From Crossaster papposus (Eukaryota > Echinodermata > Asteroidea > Velatida > Solasteridae): 64,000 bases of DNA. A model generated the notes under the pieces. That model worked only from the letters and a program-made list of their open reading frames with translations, had not been told where the DNA came from and ran no database searches. The DNA lies in assembly GCA_037893245.1 (NCBI GenBank), contig JBAIAA010000893.1, forward strand, positions 1 through 64,000, in the 5' to 3' direction. Position numbers and translations under genes: made by a program. Below are positions 51,001 through 62,400 of the stretch, piece by piece. Position 1 is the first letter of the stretch. Each line of letters opens with the position of its first letter.

Positions 51001-54000
51001 GGTGGCAGCGGTACGGATAGGGAGAATACCTAACAAGCAAAAAGAGACGGAATTTGTCGACATCAAACCCTTCACGGTCGAGACATTGGAGGACCGCAAT
51101 GCGGACAAGTCCACGGCGTTGATAGAGGCGGACCCCGAGACCCAGCAGCTGATAGACTACGTGGTCAAGGCCCACTTGGAGACCTCCAAGAATTACGTAA
51201 GGTTCCCGCCGAGAATTATGCAAGGTTCCCGCCGAGAATTATGCAAGGTTCCCGCCGAGAATTATGCAAGGTTCCCGCCGAGAATTATGCAAGGTTCCCG
51301 CCGAGAATTATGCAAGGTTTCCGCCGAGAATTACGTAAGGTTTTCGCCCCGAGAATTATGTAGGGTTTTCGCCCCGAGAATTATGCAAGGGTTTTCGCCC
51401 CGAGAATTATGCAAGGGTTTTCGCCCCGAGAATTATGCAAGGGTTTTCGCCCCGAGAATTATGCAAGGGTTTTCGCCCCGAGAATTATGCAAGGGTTTTC
51501 GCCCCGAGAATTATGCAAGGGTTTTCGCCCCGAGAATTATGCAAGGGTTTTCGCCCCGAGAATTATGCAAGGGTTTTCGCCCCGAGAATTATGCAAGGGT
51601 TTTCGCCCCGAGAATTATGCAAGGGTTTTCGCCCCGAGAATTATGCAAGGGTTTTCGCCCCGAGAATTATGCAAGGGTTTTCGCCCCGAGAATTATGCAA
51701 GGGTTTTCGCCCCGAGAATTATGCAAGGGTTTTCGCCCCGAGAATTATGCAAGGGTTTTCGCCCCGAGAATTATGTAAGGTTTCCGCCGAGAATTACGTA
51801 AGGGTTTCAGACCCGAGAATTACGTAAGGGTTTCAGACCCGAGAATTACGTAAGGGTTTCCGTCCCGAGAATTACGTAAGGGTTTCCGTCCCGAGAATTA
51901 CGTAAGGGTTTTCGCCCCGAGAATTACGTAAGGGATTTCCCCCCGAGAATTACGTAAGGGATTTCCCCCCGAGAATTACGTAAGGGATTTCCGACCCGAG
52001 AATTACGTAAGGGATTCCGACCCGAGAATTACGTAAGGGATTCCGACCCGAGAATTACGTAAGGGATTCCGACCCGAGAATTACGTAAGGGATTCCGACC
52101 CGAGAATTACGTAAGGGATTCCGACCCGAGAATTACGTAAGGGATTCCGACCCGAGAATTACGTAAGGGATTCCGACCCGAGAATTACGTAAGGGATTCC
52201 GACCCGAGAATTACGTAAGGGATTCCGACCCGAGAATTACGTAAGGGATTCCGACCCGAGAATTACGTAAGGTTGAAGCGCGTTTTTTAAGAGGGATGTG
52301 CTCTATAAAGTGCCTTCGTTTTTTGGGGGGGTTTTTAAAAGTTTTTTTTAGATAGATTAATTCTTTGTTAACATTGAGTTTTCTCCGGTTCTTTACAGAA
52401 CCATACAAACTGATCTCAACTGGAAGATTGACTACATAGTGCTATCGCAAACTCCATTAGCTTATCGCCTATTCACCGCGAAAAATCTATCAACTCTCAA
52501 AAGAAATGTTGTCTCTTTTTTTAACTCTCGCTTTCCGCAGGCGGAGTTTGATGAGTTCTTGAAGGGCAACTTGAAGCTGCCGTGTCGAGTCCATGACTGC
52601 AAGGACCTGAAGTCAGACATGGATCTAAACAGTAAGGAGTCTAGGGGTGCGGGAGGGGGAGGGGGAGGGGGAGGGGGAGGCGGCGGCGGCAGGGGGAGGG
52701 GGGAGGGGGCACACAGCACACGCACACACTGACACAGGCCTTAAAGGTATATGTAAGATACACCATTGGTAATTGCTTGAATTATCATGAATGGGTGGAT
52801 TTGGGGGTTGTATTTTATAGTAAATATTGTTTAACTGACCTGTCTGAAGTTTTACAATCATGGATGCTGAGAAAAGCACGAAAAACAGCGTTTTTTTTCA
52901 ACCGGCGTCGAGCAGTTATTCTTGTGTTATTGTTGTTCTTGGTTTTGTCGCGATCGCCATCTGGCGATCGCAAATTTTCTGTTAGAAAATTATATTTTTC
53001 TGAATAATTACAGGATATCTAGCGCAATCATTTTGCTGGATGCCTAGAATCATTGTTTACTTTCAAATGAGTAAGACATTCTTGAATAATTGGTTAAAAA
53101 AAATCAATCCAATTATAAAAGCATAAAATTTGACACAATCAAAGTTTGTCGTGAGATTGATATTTGGCTATACATGTAGGAAAATCGCATCCTGTAGATG
53201 TTATAACAAGCAATTTTCAAACATTTTCATAAATTTTCAAAATGGCTGCTATTGCTTGTTAATCCATGGCCACCTACTTTTTTTTTCAAAGGTTAAATCT
53301 GCAATTGCCCTATATTGCTAAAATATCTCTCCTGACATATTCTGAGTGTGTGCCAAATTCCATGCTTTTATCAAGTGAACAATTCTATCAAATTGTGCAG
53401 TGATCTGTGTTAAAAGGCAGTTTGACTGAACACATCTGTTCCTGTTTGGGTAAATATTTTAAGTGGTCGGGAAAATATTTCTGATGTTCTAACCTTTAGT
53501 ATAAACAGGGTGATCCTCTTTTTAAAAAAAAAAACACCACTTTTGTGTTGAGGGCCATTTTCCTCTTAGGAAAATGTCTGTTGGCCTAAGCTTTAGATAC
53601 AACATCATTCTATCTCTCCATCAAATTCTAACCAAAATAAAAAATAACTTTAGTTCAGTTCAGTTCAGTTTATTTCCACAGTACCAAAAACATAGAAAAA
53701 CATTTAGAATAAAAAAAACCTGTAGATAAAGCAAAACATAAGTACATTGCTTAAAAGATGGATGATACTGCGAAGGAGCCCATAAAGAAGCAAAGCTTGT
53801 AAGCAATGGGCTCCTGGAAGTATGCATGTACATTGAGCCGAGTAGATGTGGGTTTGTTGACTAGGAAACAAGTGTACAAGAAATCGCATACTCGTAATTG
53901 ATCCCGAGAATATGGGCTCAATGTACATGCTGCTAACAATAGACATAACACAAAAGTGACAAATAACAACGGACATAAACAGTATACTACAACAGGTCAG

Positions 54001-57000
54001 CAATACAAGTACAGTGTACATGATAAACAAATTAAAATCATCAAATTAATAATCTCTTCCAACAAAGTAGACTTATGTTTAAATGCGGGAAGATTTTTCG
54101 AAGTTTTAAGTTGGTCATTAAACGAATTCCAAAGCTTGGGTCCCTCAAATTTGACTGGTTTTTTTTGCGCAAGAGAAGTACGAGCATATGACACGTGAAA
54201 CTTGAATTTGACAACTCGAAAAACCCAATTTGTAACATTCTTCCTTTATCGTGTCAATGTTTGACATTCCTGTGTGGTCAATATTTGGTATGTCCCAAAC
54301 GATGTGTACATGTACACCCTGAAAATTTGGTTTGTAACTCTGTTTTTGCGAAGGAAGAGTTTTCATGCTGATGAGCATTTGTGCGTTTGTGCTGAGCAGC
54401 TTCGTGGAATATGTGACCTTGCACCACGAAATGAGTGGAAAGTCGCGAAATTAAAGTTGACATAACATTTCTAGAAAGAAAAATTTCTAAGCTTTCAAAT
54501 GATGTATTGTGTGTTGCTGTAGCTTATTCCTAGCCGCCGCTATACTCTTTTGAAATAGCTGAAGTCATGCTCCCTTGTTTTGAGAAAACGGGGTTTAAAG
54601 TTCGTGAACCGTGCTAACTATACTACCAATCGGTGCAATTCAGCCACAAAAAAACACACTTTAGATTTTTAATTGAGCTATAAAATTTTGCGATATTATA
54701 AAGGTTTTTTTTTTTTTTGTATGTAAAAACGTTAACAAATCTAAAACGACCTCCCACTTAAAAAAAAATGACATTTCGGCCAATAACTCGTTTTGGCAAT
54801 GTGCAACTTTCCGCTCATTTCGTGGTGCCAGGTCACGTATGCCCCAGGTCTGCATAGCAAAACTGTTTATAAAATGAACATGGATTACAGTGCTGACTGC
54901 CTTTTAGTTTGTATTGGATCTGGAAATCTCATCTGCAAGGTTTTTCTCGATCTACATTGTACATGTACTGGTATATGAAACTGTTAATTAAGGTGCGTAA
55001 CCTTCATGCTCTAGTGATCCTTGTGAACAGTCTCATTGATAGAGACCTTTGGGAGGCAGGTTTCATACGAAACCCGGACAAAGTTGACAATTTAAGTTTT
55101 TTCGATTTCTTTTTTTTTCAAATTCTTTAGGTTCTCGGTTTTAAAATGATTTATCATTTGTGACCCGCTCTGCAAGTTTTACAGTTGGAATTAAGCTTTC
55201 ATTTGACATATGGCACAACTCTGTAGTGTAATGCATTGGTCTTTTAAAATTGTTTAAAATTAGCTTTTTCTCAGTTATATTAAAAATGTCTTTGAACAGA
55301 AATGAAGATTTATAATTTTAGTGCTCCATTAGATGCTATGGTTAGAGGATGACAAAAACCTTGATTAAATCTACTTTAGGGATCAAAACAACCTTTTCAA
55401 ACAATCAGTTCTGAAAAAAATAGGTGTCGGAGAAACCAAAATTCCTTAAAACCAAAAAATAAAATTGCTGAAAGAAAAATCACCTCTGAGACAATGAGCA
55501 GTCCTTTACGTGAAAATGTATTATGCGACATCGGACTCATTTTTGCAGAGCGGGTCTCATTTACATATGTACCCCCACCATATCTCTCCTGGAGGAAGGA
55601 TTTAGTGATAAAACACCCTGACAACCAAATTATGAGAAAAACAGCTTTAAAGTTCAGAAAAAAAACACTTTTATTTCTATACACAATTGTTTCTCAAAAT
55701 CGACCAAAAAACACAACACTTCTGGGTGATGGATTATTTTCAAATTTTTGAGATTGAAGATTAATAGCTAGTGATTCAGAAAAACTCAAAATGGTAAAAT
55801 CCACCCCGAAATGACTTCACGAGTACATTGTAATTTAAAACACATTGTGTGACTTTGTCCGGGTTTTGTTGGAACAGGTCACATCTTGAAAGTTTGGTTT
55901 GCTTGTTTTTTCGCTGGTTGGGGGAGGAGTTGTATGGTGCATTATTTATCGATACTTTTATTATTGTTTTTGAGGTACCGGTAGGATACACCATTTGCAG
56001 ATATTTTTACTACCGAATTATTAAGAAATACCTTACTTATTTGAAAGTAAATAATGACTGTAGGCATACAGCAAATTGATTGCGCTAGATATCCTGTAAT
56101 TGTTCCAAAAATTGAATTTTATAAAAAACAAACATTTGTGATTGCCCATGGGAAAACAAAAACAAAATAAGAACAACTGCTCGACACCGGTTAAAACCGA
56201 ACGCTTTTTTTTTCTGGCTTTTCTCAGCATCCATGATTGTAAAAATTTGAACAGGTCAGTTAAACGATATTTACTATAAAATACAACCTTCTAAATTCAC
56301 CCATTCATGATAATTCAGGCAATTACCAATGATGAATCTTACCTTTTTAAAGTGAACTTCATCTTTGATATGCACATAATTTTTTTGTGTTGGAACGCAC
56401 GACAGTTAAGAAAAAAATAAGATTACAACAAAAACATTAATAGACCCCTCCTACTTTGAGAGGAATAAAAGGTGAAAACCAGAAACAAGAACAAATAAAA
56501 AATTAAAAATTGTACAAATCTGTACAAACAAGTTTCTTGTTAACAGGATTTGTGTAAAAAATTTAAAAAAATTGAAAATCAAAAAAACAATTTGTTTTTC
56601 TGATGAAAAAAACCAATTGGATTGTAGCTATAGGTGAATGACATGTAGGTTAAAAAAAAAAAAATCGGAAGTGGGAATTTTGTTTTTGGTCTGCACTTTT
56701 TTTATTTTTTTTATTTTTTTATTTGCAAACACAATGCATAATGCAACCTACAGTGTAATACCAGTAGGATTACAAAATCGGATTGCAGGGTTTAATGCTC
56801 CTCAAACTGAGTATATTGACACACTTTAAATATTCATTGCTTGTCCACACTACAAAAATTGGATGCAAAGCAGAACTTGTTTTGAAGATGCATGTATTTC
56901 CAACCTCATTCCCCAGGAGTTTTAATCGTATCGCAATCCTCTTGGGAAAAAAAAATTGCATTAAAAAAACATCTTTAGTCTACATTATAATAGGGACAAA

Positions 57001-59345
57001 TTTGAAAGTATTGGCAGCCAAATCCTTTTAAAGGGATCGTATACGTTTGGTAATTGGAACCCACTGTTTGTTTCAATCCTATATAGTTATAGATATATAC
57101 CATAAAACTAACCTGTAAAAATTTCATTTCAAAAGGTGGTAGCGATTTTGAGATATTGCCGAAAATCTGGAGCGGTTATGTCCACGCAGGAAGAATAATC
57201 TGCATTGGAATACATAATTTGAGAAACGTCACTGCAGTAAAGCTTCTCAGATTCAAATTTTTGGGGATAAAAAGTGATATCTTTTTCCATAACCACAGTA
57301 CTTCGAAGTGAAAAGTTTCTAAAAATGCATTATACTATCCAAAGCTGCTGTACTTCTTACCAAGTAAGTTTTTATTGCCATTAATTTTTGAAGTAATTAC
57401 CAAACGTATTCGATCCCTTTAAATTTTCCATTAACAAATAAAGCATTGCGGCGTGAATTGCATCGTTTTGTGGCGTGATTCAGTGCCTGCAATTTTGCCC
57501 ACAATAAAAAATATGGTGGATGGTACCCCGAGTTATCCTGATTGACTCATGGCATGCATGAGGGTCAGGAGCCCTGCTGATATCCCTCAACCTGATGCGC
57601 ACGGGACAAAATCAATTATTTATCAAGTTTTTATTAAATACCCTCAAACAAAAACACTTTAGATCTGAAAGTAATATCTATGACGAATTCAAGGACTTTA
57701 TTTTTAAGACAAATGTGACAAATCCGGTAGAAATTGTGAGAAAATGGCTTTCTTTGAACCCCTGTACAACCCCTGGCGATTTCGCTTCCTGCCTTCAGGC
57801 CTATTGTATATGCACATGCATGCATGAATTAGTGTAATACAGTCAAACCTTGATATAGCGGCCATCGACGGTGCCGGTTTTCGTGGCCACTATACGCAAG
57901 TGGCCACTATAGCAAGACGTACACATGTACACACACACATACATGTACATGTATGAAGCCCAGGAACCAAACAGGGGAGATTTCAAAGTCAACAGAGGGC
58001 GCACTTAAGAAACTGGTCCATGCGCATGTAATAAAGTCAACACGATCGTTTAGAGACGAATCGTATGGTGCCGATGTTGTTTTGCATATTTCAAAAAGTC
58101 TCGCCATCTCAGTGGCCCAGTTTCTCTCACATTTGACATTTTCAAAAGAGTTATCTCGTTTTAAGGCGCTTCACGAAGTGACTTATCGTCTTGGAGTGCT
58201 TTATGAAGTGACTTATCGAGGACATTGGGTCGTATGAATTAAAAACTATTAAATGCTATGAAGTACAAGCAAAAAGTAAAAGCATTTACTTCGAAGTAAA
58301 AGCATTAAGGAAAAGCAAATGCTTCAATTCGTATGAATAAAATTAAGTTTTACTGTTTAGCATTTACTGGCTGAAATAGCAGTAAATGCTTTTTACTTGC
58401 AATTGATTTCACAGCCGAATGGTTTATAACAATAGTCTCTATTGTGTGTACGATGCACACCCACGCATAGACGCTCGTACACTGACAGGGGTGTTTGAAT
58501 GAAATCGGAACCTCGAGTTACTGCTTCGCAGTCACGATGCCGTTTTCTGTCTCGCCACTAAAATATTGCAAGAAATTATCGGCCATCTACGTCTCATTTC
58601 CTTGCCCAAAATCAGTACAACTGCTTGTATTTTAATCCTAGACAATCCATCTTCCATGTTCATAACTTTTGCTGCCTAACCACATAAAAGCTCCTATTTT
58701 TTCATATTAGTATTTGCTTCTCTTTTTTTCAAGGTAGCCCCGACCCAACCTTGAAAAATTACGAGTAAATACTGCAAATCTGAAGCATTTACTCATTTTT
58801 ATTCATACCAAATGAAGCAAATACTAATATTCTAGCAAATGCTGGAAATTAAAAAGTAAATACTTTTAGTCTTTAGCAAATACTTTCCAGTAAAACCTTT
58901 TGCTTCATTTTTATTCATACAGATTCCAGTAAATGCTTGAAAATTGGTAGTAAAAGCAAATGCTAGTTTTTATGTATACGGCCCATTATGTCGCTTTAGT
59001 GGGATTTGTGCAATCCCGAACTAACTTGAAGTACTTGGCATATTGTGACTGCTCACTTTGTATTCTTTGTATTCGTGGAGTGTCGTGGTCGGGCGGTTAA
59101 GAACTCGGTTTTCTGTTCCGCAGAGCGTGGGTTCGAGTCCCGGTGTCGACACGTGTGTCCTTAAGCAAGGCAATTAAACCACTATTGCTTCATCCTTCGG
59201 ATGGGACGTAAAGCTGTAGGTCCCGTGCGTTGTGTAATGCACGTAAAAGAACCCAGTAACACTCTTCGCTAAGAGAAGGGGTTTGCCCCGGTGTTCCTGG
59301 CAGCGCCTTGGAATAGGCAACTAGATAGATGGCGCTTTACAAATG

Positions 59346-59411
<66 letters not shown>

Positions 59412-62400
59412 ATTCTCTATAATTTTACGGAATCATTGTGTGAGATTTGTGAAGTTTTCTGATCAACCAAATCTTGCTTTCTTGGCCGATTCTTTAATTC
59501 CTTGACGACGGAAATGGCTATTGCCGCAGCCCGCTAATCCAGCCAGAATGCTCAGTCCATTGTGCAGTGCAGCTACTGGGACATTGGTAATACAGTCAAA
59601 CCTTGATATAGCGGCCATCGACGGTGCCGGTTTTTGTGGCCACTATACGCAAGTGGCCACTATAGCAAAACGTACACATGTACACACACACAGTCGTGAA
59701 CCACATAACGACCGAGGATCGATATTGTGTTTTCCTTTCTTCCTTTACTTAACCCAATCCCCATTGCTTTGCGCTTGCACCGTCGATCGAGGACAGAATT
59801 CGGACAAGCAAACCGTCGATCGAGGATCCTTTGTTCCCTTTGTTCTCTTTTGTGTTTCGATCCTCGATCGTAATGCAAGACAACAACACCCATACATGTA
59901 CATGTATGAAGTCCAGGAACCAAACAACAGGGGAGATTTCAAAGTCAACAGAGGGCGCACTTCATTTCTGCGGCCGGAGTACACAGGTTTCACGGCAATG
60001 TAATTGCACACATTTTATTTCCTGTGGGCTAATATGGGTTGGCCACTGGCCGCGTTACGCAGTGGCCGCATTAGCAGAAATGGTTATGGTATGTTTATGC
60101 AAGAATCAAACTGGGACCAAGCAAAGGTGGCCAGTTAAGCCAGGTGGCCGCTGTATCAAGGTGGCCGCAATGGCAGGTTTGACTGTACCAGCGTCAAGGG
60201 ATTTAACCAATTGTAACCCACTCTGCAAAAATGAGTCTGATGTCGGAAAATACATTTTTACGTAAAGGGCCGTTTATTGTCTCGGAGGTGATTTTTTTTT
60301 TTTTTTTTTCAACAAATAATATTTTTGTTTTAAGGCATTTTGGTTTCTCTGACACCTATATTTTCAGATCTGATCGATTGAAAAGATTGTTTTGATCCCT
60401 AAATTAAATTTAATACAGGTTTTGTCATTCTCTTACCATAGCATCTAATGAAGCACTACAATTGTAAATCTTCATTTCTTTTCAAAGACATTTTTGTATA
60501 TAACTGAGAACAAGCAAATTTCCCAAAATTGTAAAAGACCGATGCATTACACTACAGAGTTGTGCCATATATCAAATGGAAGTTTATTTCCTGTTTTTTC
60601 TGACCAACTGTAAAATTGAAAACAAATCAACATTTTTAACACATCAGACTTATTTTTGCAGAGTGGGTCACAATTGTGTACTACTTGTAAAAACAGCTAG
60701 ATTAACTTTGTTTTGTATTCTGTCATTTTTCAATTGATATATATTTTGGGGGTTTATTTTTGTCCAGGTATGAATGGCCTCACCATGTGGTGTTCTGTTG
60801 TGACACAGATGCTGTCATTATTCATTAAGAGAATTGTCACCTTCTGCAAGTATATTCCAGGTAACGAGACATACAATATCCTGGCTTTCAATTGTTTGAA
60901 CTTTTTCTATTTTTTTTTTTAAAGATTTTTGGTACCTTTTTTTTTTAGGTACATGTAGTATGCACCATTTGCTTCTGCTGTGATTTTCAAAAATGGATGG
61001 GTTCTGGGACCGATTTCACGAAACTCGTCTTAACTTACGACTCATCTTAGGACTTAGGACGAGTCCTAGATCAAAGATCGATCTTGGCTAAGACGTGTCC
61101 TAGGATCGATTTCACTAAACCCATCTTACCAAAGACGCATCGCAACTACCAATTTAATGGCTGTTTCGTGTTTGTTTTTACCGCTAGAGGAAACAGTTGT
61201 TGAAAAGAAACCGCAAACCAACTCCCAGCGTGCGCGTGCGAGAACACAAACTTTTTCTAATCTGTTCAGTACCATCACGTACGGTAGTTCTGCATGTTCT
61301 ATATACGGCAGAGTCGACTAGTTGGCGTATAAATAATTAGTTTTTAAAACTATACACACATAGCAAAATATTAATCAAATCTGTTTCTTCTTCGAAACTA
61401 AAACTCTAGGCCGACATTTGTCTTATAACGAGAAGATAATGCAATGGTTTTCAAACAATATACAGACAATATTCAGACAATATACAGACAATATTCAGAC
61501 AATATACAGATTAACGTACGTAAAAATGAGAGAAGACGACCCTCGGACTGATTCTAAGTTAAGACGAGTTCAGCTCGTTGCTATGGAAGATAGGACGTGT
61601 TGAACGTGTCTTAACTTTAGTGAAATCGATCCTAGGCCGAGTCGCGAGTTGGGACGAGTTACTCTTCCTAAGACGCGTCTTAGCGTTCTTTGAAATCGGC
61701 CCCTGGATTCATATTTTGTGGTAAATATTGTGCCGCTGACCAGTTTTTGTTTGTTTTGTGTTTATGAGAGATGGAAAAACTGAGAAAATGGTGCTGTTCA
61801 TGCAGTCTGGTTCCTTAGACGAATTCAATAAATTGGGAACAGTGCTTGAAAATAGTCAGGTTTTTACAACGATTGCCGGCCGGCAATTGTTTAATCGTAG
61901 ACAGCATCAAGGAACAGTTTCTGTCATCAACAGTTTAGTTTTTGGGTGCCCGGTTCCGATATATTACCTCTTTCTTTTTCTTACGTTCACCTTGAGCAGG
62001 TTTCGCCGTCCTAGACCAACAGGACCAGATGGTCCTGATCAAAGGCGGCTGCTTCGAGATCCTGACGGTGCAAGACAGCATCGAGCTGGTTCTCTACGAT
62101 GCCTTCATGCTCAACAAGGAGCTGCTGATCACCCGGCCCAACATGCTGAAATTCATGCCCCAGGAGCTAGTAGAGTCGCTCTACGATTTTGCCCAGCGGC
62201 TGCACCGCCTGCGGCTGACGCTGACCGAGCTGGCGTTGCTGTCGGCTATCGTTCTGTACGCGGACGGTACGTGTCTACCTCGGGTTTTAGAGCTATAAAC
62301 ATCATAATAACAATGTAAAGGAATCAAATAAAAATGTAACCCGCTCTATCGAAATTAGGAATAAGTCTCAAAATGACTTTTTGAGATATGCACATGGTGA

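Larger units (their letters stand above)
50207..51008 (+). other. Intron 3 of the receptor
   Basis: Borders are GTGAGT and GGTGGCAG. It is filled by an inverted family T MITE and a fragment of family Y. Confidence 0.85.
52632..60767 (+). other. Intron 5 of the receptor, 8.1 kb
   Basis: Borders are GTAAGG and TTTTTGTCCAG. It opens with a (GGGGGA)n run at 52647-52703. Unassigned AT-rich parts lie at 53095-53640, 56355-57025 and 57425-57830. The rest consists of elements listed separately. Confidence 0.85.

Noticed and set aside
50987-51778. 263-residue open frame
   Set aside because: Only the part 51009-51196 is a true exon. The rest is an open translation of the minisatellite, and the start is intronic.
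59521-60265. 160- and 144-residue frames
   Set aside because: Both lie in a Tc1/mariner-type MITE and its nested hairpin.
61758-62318. 186-residue open frame
   Set aside because: It overlaps the helix 4-8 exon in a different frame. The correct frame gives the conserved ligand-domain signature.
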